Assembly (NCBI GenBank): GCA_025454475.1 | Contig: JALOOJ010000019.1 | Span: 1-32,652 of the forward strand | Direction of reading: 5' to 3' | Length of the DNA: 32,652 nucleotides | Source of the DNA: Anaerolineae bacterium | Lineage (GTDB): Bacteria > Chloroflexota > Anaerolineae > B4-G1 > SLSP01 | Shown: in pieces, positions 15,593 to 24,000 of the stretch | Position numbering within the stretch: the first letter of the stretch is position 1 | Layout of the letters: every line of letters starts with the position of its first letter | Notes under the pieces: model-generated | The model's input: the letters and a program-made list of their open reading frames with translations, nothing else | What the model was told of the DNA's origin: nothing | Databases searched by the model: none | Translations under genes and position numbers: made by a program

Positions 15593-15905
15593 CGATTGCC
15601 CGTGGTGCCACCCTCGTTAGGCCCTCTGCCCCAACAAAAAACGCGCTGAGTTAGCGCGTTGTTGAGTCCAGCCAGCCTCACTCGTTTCGGGCACGGCCCA
15701 ACAGCGATGTTGTGCGATACCCTACGCCCTGATAACGGTGGCGTCTCCGTCTCGGACTACTTGCGATGGGTGTCGCCTTTTGACACCCCTGCTTTCGGCG
15801 AGCAGCTCCTGGGTCCATTCAATGCTCTCGTCGGTACCGGACTCGCACCAATCGCCGGCTCTCTGCAACCGCGTCCGAGCATCTACTTTCCCGATCTCAG
15901 CCTGT
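15554..15905 (-). promoter_or_regulatory. T-box leader specific for tRNA-Trp
   Basis: Read on the minus strand, the conserved T-box sequence AGGGTGGCACCACG lies at 15614-15601. Upstream is a Stem I region with the AGTAGATGC start, a GAGAGCCGG stretch and the distal GGTGCGAGTCCGGTA block. The specifier is most likely TGG (15817-15815, in AATGGACC), which reads Trp. A Stem III-like hairpin lies at 15660-15640. The last part is the intrinsic terminator listed separately. By the known mechanism, uncharged tRNA-Trp pairs with the specifier and the T-box bulge, stabilises the antiterminator and lets transcription enter trpS. Confidence 0.93.
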
Positions 15906-15914
15906 GACGTTCTC

Positions 15915-15943
15915 TTTATAACACAGGACGCGGGGAAAGTCAA
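15915..15943 (-). promoter_or_regulatory. Promoter of the Trp T-box operon
   Basis: TTGACT (15943-15938), a 17-base spacer and TATAAA (15920-15915) on the minus strand. It places the start of transcription just before the first conserved T-box Stem I bases. Confidence 0.8.
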
Positions 15944-16042
15944 GCGGCATCGGACGTCGGACGTTCATGTTGGGCGGGTTGCATGACGTCTGGACGCTAG
16001 GACAAGGCTCACGGGGAGTCGTTGACGGACTTCGGTTTGGGG

Positions 16043-16071
16043 TTGCCAAATCCTAAGCTTTGTTGTATAAT
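16043..16071 (+). promoter_or_regulatory. Promoter of the Gly-Cys-Leu tRNA cluster
   Basis: TTGCCA (16043-16048), a 17-base spacer and consensus TATAAT (16066-16071), 11 bases before tRNA-Gly. Confidence 0.8.
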
Positions 16072-16082
16072 CCGAAACGTAC

Positions 16083-16154
16083 GCGGGCTTAGTTCAGCGG
16101 TAGAATGTCTCCTTGCCAAGGAGAAGGTCAAGGGTTCGAATCCCTTAGCCCGCT
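16083..16154 (+). tRNA. tRNA-Gly (anticodon GCC)
   Basis: Acceptor GCGGGCT/AGCCCGC, anticodon stem CTCCT/AGGAG with loop TGCCA, T arm AAGGG-TTCGAAT-CCCTT, discriminator T, no encoded CCA. Confidence 0.96.
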
Positions 16155-16157
16155 CTC

Positions 16158-16229
16158 GGCGACGTAGCCAAGCGGCAAGGCAGGGCTCTGCAAAAGCCTT
16201 ATTCGTCGGTTCGATTCCGACCGTCGCCT
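16158..16229 (+). tRNA. tRNA-Cys (anticodon GCA)
   Basis: Acceptor GGCGACG/CGTCGCC, anticodon loop CTGCAAA in stem GGGCT/AGCCT, T arm GTCGG-TTCGATT-CCGAC. It is three bases after tRNA-Gly. CCA is not encoded. Confidence 0.95.
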
Positions 16230-16249
16230 CTCATCTCTCCAGTGCTTTG

Positions 16250-16278
16250 CGGGCATCGTCAAGATGCCCGTTTGTGTT
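16250..16278 (+). terminator. Terminator-like hairpin between tRNA-Cys and tRNA-Leu
   Basis: Arms CGGGCATC (16250-16257) and GATGCCCG (16263-16270), followed by TTTGTGTT. An outer CTCTCC/GGAGAG pairing (about 16234 and 16287) could close it into a longer structure. No new promoter for tRNA-Leu was seen, so it may act as a partial terminator or a processing site. Confidence 0.55.
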
Positions 16279-16294
16279 ATTGGAGGGAGAGCGT

Positions 16295-16378
16295 GGGGCG
16301 GTGGCGGAATTGGCAGACGCCGGGGACTTAAAATCCTCTGCTCGAAAGAGCGTGTGGGTTCGACCCCCACCCGCCCTA
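16295..16378 (+). tRNA. tRNA-Leu (anticodon TAA)
   Basis: 84 bases with a long variable arm (CTGCTCGAAAGAGCG region), as expected for a class II tRNA. Acceptor GGGGCGG/CCGCCCT starts with a G-U pair. Anticodon loop CTTAAAA and T arm GTGGG-TTCGACC-CCCAC. The discriminator is A and CCA is not encoded. Confidence 0.94.
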
Positions 16379-16427
16379 CACAGAAAGGAGAGCGCACGCA
16401 GGCCCGCGTGCGCTCTCCTTTCTGTGT
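16378..16427. terminator. Perfect 22-base inverted repeat between tRNA-Leu and sufD
   Basis: Arms at 16378-16399 and 16406-16427 are perfectly complementary around a 6-base loop. It begins on the tRNA-Leu discriminator base and ends 13 bases before the sufD stop, so it likely serves both convergent units, although no clear U-run follows on either strand. Confidence 0.7.
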
Positions 16428-16440
16428 GAAGCAGTCCCCG

Positions 16441-17811
16441 CTAGAGCCAGAAGCGCTCGGCGATCTCGTCTTCGACCCGTTGCCGGATGTGCGCTAGCGG
16501 CATCCGCTCGATGATCGGGCGGATGAAGCCCTGGGCGATAAGGCTTTGGGCCTCAGGCTTGGGCAATCCCCGCGCCTCCAGGTAGAAGCGTTCCTCATCA
16601 TCGATCCGAGATACCGTCGCGCCGTGGCTGCAGCGTACGTCGTTGGCCAGGATCTCTAGTCCCGGGATTGCGTGCGCCCGTGCGTCGCTGAGCAGGAGGT
16701 TGTTGTTGGCCTGATAAGCCATGGTGTTTCCGCTCGCCTCGGGCTCCACCCGGATCATACCGTAAAAGACCGTGCGTGTCTGATCCTTCAGGATGTTTCG
16801 ATAGAGCAGGTCACTGTGGGTATTAGGCGCTCGGTGATGCTGATAGGTGCTCTGATCCAGGTGTTGGTCGCTGTGCACGAAGCTGAACCCAGCCATCATC
16901 GAGCGGGCCCCTTCCGCGACCAAGTCGCTGCGGAGGAAGTCCTTAGTCATCTTGCCCCCAAGCGAGCCAGCCACCCAGACGAAGTTGGCATTCTCCGCGA
17001 CGCGGGCTTCCTGCACCGTGACCGAATAGCGGTGCTCGCTCCAATGCTGCAGGCTCACGTAGCGTACCCAGGCGCCGGCGCCGGCGTAGATCTCCACCAC
17101 CTCTGCGTTGAGCTCGGGCTGGCTATCTTGTGAAACACGGTCCTGAATGAGGGTCACACGGCTTCCGGGCTCGGCGATGATCAAAGTGTGGTGGAGGTTG
17201 GTGCCACCTTCGGCATCCAGAGCGACTAGCGACTGCAGGGGGCGCGCAACGCGCACACCGGCTGGCACGTGAATGAACGTGCCGCCGTGCCAGAGCGCTG
17301 CATTGAGCGCCGTGAACTTGTTGAAACCGGGACGCGTTGTAGCGCCGCGCATCCAGGTGCCGCGGATCAGGTCGCCGTGGGTTTTGAGAGCGATGTGCAG
17401 ATCCTCCAGAATCACGCCACTAAGGGCATCATCACGGCGCATTATGGCGTATGTCCGAGCCCCGTTGCAGTGCACCAGCGCGCCCGATACCTGGTCTACG
17501 GGCGCAAGCGCGTAATCCCAGCACGGTGGCAGATCGTAGATTCCGTCAAGCTCGCGCGCCGACAGCACGACGCGCAGCGAGTCCAGTGGATAGGCCTTGA
17601 GATCCGTCCGGCGCCAGGCCTCCTCCTTGGGATCGGGAAGGTCCATTGCCTCGTACTGCTGCCAAGCCTCGTGGCGGGCCTGGCGCATCCAATCGGGCTC
17701 GTCATACAGATCAGACAGCAGCGCTACGGACTTAGGCCCTGGCGCCAGGATCTGCGCCGTTTGCGGCGTCACGCCGATATCCGGTAGGGATTCATCGAGA
17801 CGTTCGATCAT
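16441..17811 (-). CDS. sufD: Fe-S cluster assembly protein SufD
   Basis: A beta-helix scaffold subunit of about 456 residues that binds SufB and SufC in the SufBC2D complex, where Fe-S clusters are built. The N-terminal block EEAWRRTDLKAYPLDSL matches the SufD W-R-x-T/Y-x-L-x motif. The core shows the parallel beta-helix pattern (GTFIHVPAGVRVARPLQSL), and the C-terminus has the conserved GATVSRIDDEERFYLEARGL block with the SufB-contact histidine in CSHGATV. I chose the second of two adjacent ATGs (17811) because AGAGGAGG ends 4 bases ahead of it; the first (17814) is too close. A longer frame to 17871 overlaps sufB and was rejected. It follows the sufB stop by 10 bases and is last in the sufCBD operon. 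Confidence 0.95.
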   Translation of the reverse strand: MIERLDESLPDIGVTPQTAQILAPGPKSVALLSDLYDEPDWMRQARHEAWQQYEAMDLPDPKEEAWRRTDLKAYPLDSLRVVLSARELDGIYDLPPCWDYALAPVDQVSGALVHCNGARTYAIMRRDDALSGVILEDLHIALKTHGDLIRGTWMRGATTRPGFNKFTALNAALWHGGTFIHVPAGVRVARPLQSLVALDAEGGTNLHHTLIIAEPGSRVTLIQDRVSQDSQPELNAEVVEIYAGAGAWVRYVSLQHWSEHRYSVTVQEARVAENANFVWVAGSLGGKMTKDFLRSDLVAEGARSMMAGFSFVHSDQHLDQSTYQHHRAPNTHSDLLYRNILKDQTRTVFYGMIRVEPEASGNTMAYQANNNLLLSDARAHAIPGLEILANDVRCSHGATVSRIDDEERFYLEARGLPKPEAQSLIAQGFIRPIIERMPLAHIRQRVEDEIAERFWL

Positions 17812-17821
17812 CATGCCTCCT

Positions 17822-19231
17822 CTAGCCCACCGACCCTTCCATCTGCAACTGCACCAGGCGGTTGAGTTCAACCGCGTATTCCATCGGCAGTTCCTTGATG
17901 AAGGGCTCCAGGAAGCCGTTGATGATGATCGCCGCAGCTTGCGTCTCGCTCAGCCCACGGCTCATCAGGTAGAAGAGCTGATCCTCGCTGATCTTGCTGA
18001 CCGTGGCCTCATGCTCGATCTGGACATCGTCCTCGGACACATCGATGTAAGGATAGGTGTCCGAGCGCGACTCGGGATCGAGCAACAGGGCATCGCAGAC
18101 GACTTTGGACTGCGCGCCCTCCGCGCCGCGGGCAACACGCACCAGGCCGCGGAAGCCGGAGCGCCCATTGCCCTTGCTGATCGACTTCGACGTGATCATC
18201 GAGCTGGTGTTGGGCGCGAGGTGAATCGCCTTGGCGCCGGCGTCATAGTGCTGGTTGTCGCCGGCAAAGGCGATCGAGAGCACCTCGCCGCGGGCGCGTG
18301 GGCCCCTCAAGATCACGGCAGGATATTTCATTGTCACGCCGCTGCCCAGGTTACCGTCGACCCACTCCATCAGCCCGTCCTCGTCGACAAGGGCGCGCTG
18401 CGTGACCAGATTATAGACATTGCGCGACCAGTTCTGGATGGTGGTGTAGCGTGCGTGGGCGCCCTTCTTGACGAAGATCTCGATCACGCCGGTGTGGAGC
18501 GCGGCCTCGGTGTACTGTGGCGCCGTACATCCTTCGATATAGTGGACGTTGCTGCCTTCTTCGGCGATGATGATCGTGCGTTCGAATTGGCCCAAGCTCT
18601 GGGCATTGATGCGGAAATAGGCCTGGAGTGGGATCTCGACATCCACACCGGCGGGCACCCAGACGAAGCTGCCCCCGGACCAGAAGGCGCTGTTCAGGGC
18701 GGCGAACTTGTTGTCGCGGATCGGCACAGCCTTGCTGATATGGGCCTGCACCAGCTCGGGATGGTGGCGCACGGCGGTGTCCATATCGACGAAGATGATG
18801 CCGTGGCGTTCCCACTCTTCCTTTAGAGAGCTGTAGACCGACTCGGAGTCCATCTGGGTCTCGACGCCGGCAAGGTACTTGCGTTCCGCTTCCGGAATCC
18901 CCAGCTTCTCGAATGTATCCTTAATCGCATCCGGCACATCATCCCACGAGCGCGTGTTGGTCGATGTCGCCTTCATAAAATAGTAGAACTGCTCGAAATC
19001 GAGGGTGCCCAGATCCACGCCCCAAGTCGGCATGGGGATATCCAGAAAGATGTCCAGCGCCTTGAGGCGGAAATCGAGCATCCATTGCGGTTCGCGTTTC
19101 AGCGCTGAGATCTCACGCACAACATCCACGCCGATGCCGCGCCGGGACTTGTGCGTATAGTCGATCTCGGTGCGGAAGTCGTAGCGGTCCTGTTCTTTGA
19201 CGTCGCGTAGATTGTCGTGATCTACCGACAT
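17822..19231 (-). CDS. sufB: Fe-S cluster assembly protein SufB
   Basis: A scaffold protein of 469 residues, the family's normal length. It is the SufD partner and the site of cluster assembly. Family blocks include YTHKSRRGIGVDVVREISAL near the start, NKFAALNSAFWSGGSFVWVP, the beta-helix repeats with EEGSNVHYIEGCTAP, the segment DNQHYDAGAKAIHLAPNTSS, and SKVVCDALLLD, which carries the conserved Cys implicated in persulfide or cluster handling. Its ATG is preceded by GAGGAGAG. It lies 42 bases after sufC and 10 bases before sufD. No sufS or sufU is in the window, so the sulfur donor is encoded elsewhere. Confidence 0.97.
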   Translation of the reverse strand: MSVDHDNLRDVKEQDRYDFRTEIDYTHKSRRGIGVDVVREISALKREPQWMLDFRLKALDIFLDIPMPTWGVDLGTLDFEQFYYFMKATSTNTRSWDDVPDAIKDTFEKLGIPEAERKYLAGVETQMDSESVYSSLKEEWERHGIIFVDMDTAVRHHPELVQAHISKAVPIRDNKFAALNSAFWSGGSFVWVPAGVDVEIPLQAYFRINAQSLGQFERTIIIAEEGSNVHYIEGCTAPQYTEAALHTGVIEIFVKKGAHARYTTIQNWSRNVYNLVTQRALVDEDGLMEWVDGNLGSGVTMKYPAVILRGPRARGEVLSIAFAGDNQHYDAGAKAIHLAPNTSSMITSKSISKGNGRSGFRGLVRVARGAEGAQSKVVCDALLLDPESRSDTYPYIDVSEDDVQIEHEATVSKISEDQLFYLMSRGLSETQAAAIIINGFLEPFIKELPMEYAVELNRLVQLQMEGSVG

Positions 19232-19273
19232 GGGCTCTCCTCGCAGCGCCAGGCTAGGGTACCAAGGGCCAAG

Positions 19274-20062
19274 TCAACCCATCCCCTGCCTGACCCACTC
19301 ATACCCTTGTTCCTCGAGCACATCGACGAGTTTGGCGTCGCCGGTCTTGACGATGCGCCCATCGACGAAGACGTGGACCACGTCGGGGTGGATGTAGTTG
19401 AGGATGCGTTGATAGTGCGTAATGACCAACAGCCCCATATTCAGGTCTTTCTGCAGGGTGTTGATACCTTCAGAAACGAGGCGTAGCGCGTCGATGTCGA
19501 GCCCGGAGTCAGTCTCGTCGAGGATGGCGATTTTCGGTTTGAGCAAGGCCATCTGCAGGATTTCGGCACGTTTCTTCTCGCCTCCGGAGAACCCCTCGTT
19601 GAGGTAGCGCTGCAGGAAGGCCGGGTCCATCTCCATGAACGCCATCTTTTCGTTCAGTTCCTGCCGGAACTCACGCATTGGCATCAGGTGGGAGTTAAGC
19701 CGTCCGCGCGTCGCGGTGGGAGTTCTCTCGCCATAGCCCCGGACTGCGCTAGTGGCTGCATGCAGGAAAGAGTAAAGGGTCACGCCGGAGACCGCGACGG
19801 GGTACTGCATGGCAAGAAATAGGCCGTGACGAGCGCGCTGATCGGGCGTCATCTCAATCAGGCTGGCGCCGTCAAGTAAGATTTTCCCTCGGGTGATCTC
19901 GTACTTAGGGTGGCCCATCAAGGTGTAGGAAAGCGTGCTCTTCCCTGATCCGTTGGGGCCCATCAGGGCATTGGTCGCCCCGCGCTCGACAACCAGGTTC
20001 ACACCCTTCAGGATCTCCTTGCCCTCCACCGCGACGTGAAGGTCGCGAATCTCTAACGCCAT
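19274..20062 (-). CDS. sufC: Fe-S cluster assembly ATPase SufC
   Basis: A 262-residue soluble ABC-type ATPase that drives conformational change in the SufBCD scaffold. Walker A is GPNGSGKST (35-43), the signature is FSGGEKKR (157-164), Walker B is IAILDETDSGLD (about 177-188), and the H-loop is VITHYQRIL. The SufC-specific FLAMQYP Q-loop (about 81-87) is present. AAGGAG precedes the ATG by 8 bases. It is the first gene of sufC-sufB-sufD, behind a strong promoter at 20113-20140. Confidence 0.97.
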   Translation of the reverse strand: MALEIRDLHVAVEGKEILKGVNLVVERGATNALMGPNGSGKSTLSYTLMGHPKYEITRGKILLDGASLIEMTPDQRARHGLFLAMQYPVAVSGVTLYSFLHAATSAVRGYGERTPTATRGRLNSHLMPMREFRQELNEKMAFMEMDPAFLQRYLNEGFSGGEKKRAEILQMALLKPKIAILDETDSGLDIDALRLVSEGINTLQKDLNMGLLVITHYQRILNYIHPDVVHVFVDGRIVKTGDAKLVDVLEEQGYEWVRQGMG

Positions 20063-20112
20063 CCGTCATTCTCCTTAGCCCATGATGTCCTGGCCAGATT
20101 TCACCGTCCCTG

Positions 20113-20140
20113 AGTATAGGTCTGTCTGCTTTTTTGTCAA
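20113..20140 (-). promoter_or_regulatory. Promoter of sufCBD
   Basis: Consensus TTGACA (20140-20135), a 16-base spacer and TATACT (20118-20113) on the minus strand. No obvious regulator inverted repeat overlaps it. Confidence 0.8.
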
Positions 20141-20175
20141 GATTCTTCTATTATATTCAACAGTGTGCCTACAGA

Positions 20176-20205
20176 CAGGACCGGCATGCACCCATGCCGG
20201 TCCTG
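20176..20205. terminator. Hairpin after the Yip1-family gene
   Basis: Arms CAGGACCGGCATG and CATGCCGGTCCTG form a perfect 13-base stem with a 4-base loop. It lies 35 bases after the stop at 20241 and has no strong U-run. It insulates the gene from sufC. Confidence 0.6.
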
Positions 20206-20240
20206 CCTACTGGAAAAGATGATGTAGTCCGCGGTCGGGA

Positions 20241-20804
20241 TCAACCGCCAAGCAGGCCGCTGATTGCGCCGAGGCCCATCGCTCCGCCGACGCCCAACAA
20301 TCCGAGGATGAAGCCGATGACGAGGGTGATCAGCCAGCCGATCACGATCGTGACAATGGTTCCCGTGTCGTCGAGATCGAGCCCTTCTTTGACACCGATG
20401 TAGCTGGCGATCAGAGACCAGATCGCGCCAATCACCCCACCGATGCACGGGATGATGCTGAGCATGCGCGGCGCATAGGCGAAGCCAACGACACGCAGCA
20501 TCTCGCCCATTGTCGCGGTTCCCTTGAATACCTTGGTGCCGACAAAGTACGTCACCGCGGACCAGATAGCCCAGTTGAGGAAGGTGACGACGAAGGTCAC
20601 GACGACAGAGAGGACGGTAGAGCCAAGTTCAGGCTTGGCGCCGCGCACCAGGTTGATCAGCAGTTGCAGGATGACGCCGACCACCGAGAGCGCCGCGACA
20701 ATCGCCACGACGATCGCGGCCTGCGTGGTTGCAGACTCGTCTTGCTCGACATCTGCAAAGACCTTTCGATCCAGCTTGAACACACCGATGATTCGCTCGA
20801 ACAT
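20241..20804 (-). CDS. Yip1-family membrane protein
   Basis: A protein of about 187 residues with five hydrophobic segments after a short soluble N-terminus (MFERIIGVFKLDRKVFADVE). The pattern fits the bacterial Yip1/YIP1-domain family: an N-terminal amphipathic region, then membrane helices with the conserved-type stretch VVGFAYAPRMLSIIPCIG in the third-to-fourth helix zone. The function of bacterial members is not established. GAGGAGGG favours the ATG at 20804, with another directly in front at 20807. A longer frame to 20906 lacks support. It is transcribed away from dnaE. Confidence 0.8.
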   Translation of the reverse strand: MFERIIGVFKLDRKVFADVEQDESATTQAAIVVAIVAALSVVGVILQLLINLVRGAKPELGSTVLSVVVTFVVTFLNWAIWSAVTYFVGTKVFKGTATMGEMLRVVGFAYAPRMLSIIPCIGGVIGAIWSLIASYIGVKEGLDLDDTGTIVTIVIGWLITLVIGFILGLLGVGGAMGLGAISGLLGG

Positions 20805-20855
20805 CATTGCCCTCCTCGTTCCAGCCAGGTGACCAAGATACCATCTATGCTTTCC

Positions 20856-20861
20856 ATTATA
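20856..20861 (-). promoter_or_regulatory. Possible -10 box of the Yip1-family gene
   Basis: TATAAT on the minus strand, about 50 bases upstream of the start. The -35 region is poor. Confidence 0.4.
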
Positions 20862-20923
20862 GGCAGAGCTGTCTATCGGAGAAGCAATGATACCCGATGC
20901 CTGCAATCTGCCTCGATATTACC

Positions 20924-20952
20924 TTGTCGTGTGTCGGCGGTTGCCGTATAAT
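20924..20952 (+). promoter_or_regulatory. Promoter of dnaE
   Basis: TTGTCG (20924-20929), a 17-base spacer and consensus TATAAT (20947-20952), about 110 bases before the dnaE ATG. Confidence 0.75.
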
Positions 20953-21063
20953 GGGCATCGAGCGTCGCAGGGCGCTCCCTTCAGATGTGGGTTTGGCCCG
21001 ACAGGGTCCGGCGTCGGTTTTCACCCGCGGCACTTGTTGCGGGCCACCTGATTGGGGGATCGG

Positions 21064-24000
21064 ATGAGGGATTTCGTTCATCTCCACAACCACACCGAAT
21101 TCTCACTGCTCGACGGCCTGAGCAAGTGTTCTGCGCTCGCCGGCTATGCAGCCGAGTTGGGGATGAGCGCGCTTGCGGTTACCGACCACGGCGTGATGTA
21201 CGGCGCGGTTGAGTTCTACAAGGCTTGTCAGGCCGCCGGGATCAAGCCCATCATCGGGATCGAGGCCTATGTCGCCCAGCAGTCACGGCAGAGTCGCGAT
21301 CGCGACGATGGGAAACCCCATCATCTCGTGCTCCTGGCCCAGAATCAGACCGGATACCTCAACTTACTGCGGTTGGCGAGCATCGCGCAGCTAGAGGGGT
21401 TTTACTACAAGCCCCGCATCGACAAAGAGGTGCTGGAGGCGCACAGCGAGGGTGTGATCGCCCTGTCGGGATGTGTGCAGGGCGAGATCCCAATGCTCCT
21501 GAGCCAAGGCCAGGACGCGCGAGCGCGGGATGTCGTGCGCTGGTACTTGGAGCGCTTCCCGGGACGGTTCTACCTCGAGCTTCAGAGCCACGATATGCCG
21601 GAGTACGACGAAGCCTATCGCAAGCTGGTCGTGCTGGGGCGTGATATGCAGGTGCCGCTTGTCGCCACAAACGATATCCATTACGCCAAGCGGCGGCAGG
21701 CGGACGCGCATGACGTCCTGCTGTGCATCGGCACCGGCAAGACGGTCAACGAGCCTAATCGGATGCGGATGTCGGATGACTCCTACTACATGCGCTCACC
21801 CGAAGAGATGTGGACGCTGTATGGTGAGCTGCCTGATGCGCTGGTGAACACAGTGCGGATTGCCGAGCAGTGCGAGGTTAAGATTCAGTTTGCCCCGCCC
21901 TACCACCTGCCCACGTTCCCGGTACCGGCGGAGTGTGGAACTTCGGAGGAGTACTTGCGCTACCTATGCTACCAGGGCATGCGGTGGCGGTATGGGGCGG
22001 ACCACGATAGGCCCGGGTATGTTGAGCGGCTCGAGTACGAGCTGGGCATCATTCACCAGATGGGATTCGACGACTACTTTCTGGTGGTCTGGGATCTGTG
22101 CGAGGCCGCGAAGGCACGCGACATCTGGTGGAATGTCCGTGGATCGGGGGCTGGTAGTGTGGTGGCTTATACCTTGGGGATCACGACGCTTGATCCGTTC
22201 AGGAACCGCCTGCTCTTCGAGCGCTTTCTGAATCCGGATCGCGTGACAATGCCCGATATCGACCTCGACTACCCGGATGACCGGCGCGCGGAGCTGATCG
22301 CATACACCAAGGAACGCTACGGTGCTGATCACGTCTCGGCGATCATCACGTTCGGAACCCTGGGCGCGCGCGCCGCGATCCGCGATGTGGGGCGCGCTTT
22401 GGATATTCCCCTGGGTGATGTGGACCGAGTCGCGCGTATGGTGCCCAACATGCCTGGCAAGCCGGTCTCCATCAGTGAGGCGCTGGAGTCTGTGCCGGAG
22501 CTGAAGGCCGAGTACGACGGCGTTCCCTATATCAAGAACCTGCTGGACACTGCGACCGAGGTCGAGGGGGTGACGCGCCACGCAAGCACGCATGCTGCGG
22601 GCGTGATCGTCTCCGACAAGCCGCTGGTGGAATACCTGCCTCTCAACCGTCCCACAAAGGGGGAGACTGATGATAGCCCCGTCGACCGGATCTCGCAGTG
22701 GCCCATGGAGATCGTCGATGCACTGGGGATGCTCAAGATCGACTTTTTGGGCTTGCGCACACTCACACATATGCGCAAGGCCTGCGAGCTTGTCGAGCGG
22801 GCAACCGGTCGACGGCTGGATCTGGCGACGATCCCCTATGAGCGCGTTCCGGATGACCCTGAGAGAGATGCGGATGTTCGGGCTCTCTACGAGCTGTTGG
22901 CCACGGGGGAGACGACGGGTATCTTCCAGGTAGAGGGTGCCGGCATGCGGCGGACGCTGCGCGATATGCGCCCCGAGCAGTTTCAGCACATCATCGCCGT
23001 CCTGGCGCTCTACCGCCCGGGCCCTATGGAGAACATCCCAACGTTTATCCGGCGAATGCACGGAGAGGAAGCGGTCGAATACAAGCACCCGATGCTGGCG
23101 GACATCCTGGATGATACCTACGGTATCATCGTCTACCAAGAGCACATTATGCAGATCGCCGTGGCGATGGCAGGGTACAAACCTGGAGAGGCCGATGGGA
23201 TCCGCAAGGCAGTCGCCAAGAAGAAGCGCGACCTGATGGACGAGCATCAGAGGATGTTCCGGGAGGGGGCTGTTGCCAAGGGTATCGACGCCGGGGTAGC
23301 CGACTCAGTCTGGGAAGACATCGAGTACTTTGCGCGTTACGGGTTCAATCGCGCCCACGCCGCCGACTATGCGGTGATTACCGCACAGACGGCCTATCTC
23401 AAGGCGCATTATCCCCTGGAGTTTATGACGGCGTTAATGACGACGGAGCGTCACAACACCGAGAAACTTGGCTTTCTTATCGCTGATGCGCGGCGTACCG
23501 GCTTGGAGGTAGAACGCCCGAGCCTGAATCACTCGGATGTCGAGTTCACGATCGAGCGCCGCCAGAGCGGCGAGCGGCGCCAGGCTGCTGAGAGCTACGA
23601 CAGTGGTGGGCAGAGCGACACTGGTGATCGCTTCATCCGCATTGGCCTCGGCGCAATCAAGAATGTGGGTGACGACGCGATGCAGATGGTGGTCGATGCA
23701 CGCCAAGCTGGGGGAGCGTTCAAATCGCTTGATGACTTTGCGGATCGGGTGGACCTGCGCCGGCTCAACCGGAAGACCCTGGAGTGCCTGGTTCAAGCAG
23801 GAGCGTTGGACGACTTCGGCGGACGGGCCGCGTTGATGACCCTCATCGACACGCTGTTGGGCATGAGTGCGCAGGCCCATAGCGCCCGGGACGTAGGGCA
23901 GTTCTCGCTCTTCGACAATATGAGCGATCTGCGCCAGTCGATTGCGTTGCCAAGCTATGCGCCGCCCATCCCGGACCGACAGATACTGGAATGGGAGAAG

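Noticed and set aside
15659-15907. Small open frame (+) across the T-box leader
   Set aside because: The region is explained by the conserved T-box RNA on the other strand.
21964-23247. Long open frame (-) opposite dnaE
   Set aside because: The dnaE strand carries the polymerase catalytic motifs over this stretch.
23560-23640. Repetitive GC-rich stretch in dnaE as an inserted element
   Set aside because: It stays in frame, falls in a variable loop of the polymerase, and has no flanking repeats.
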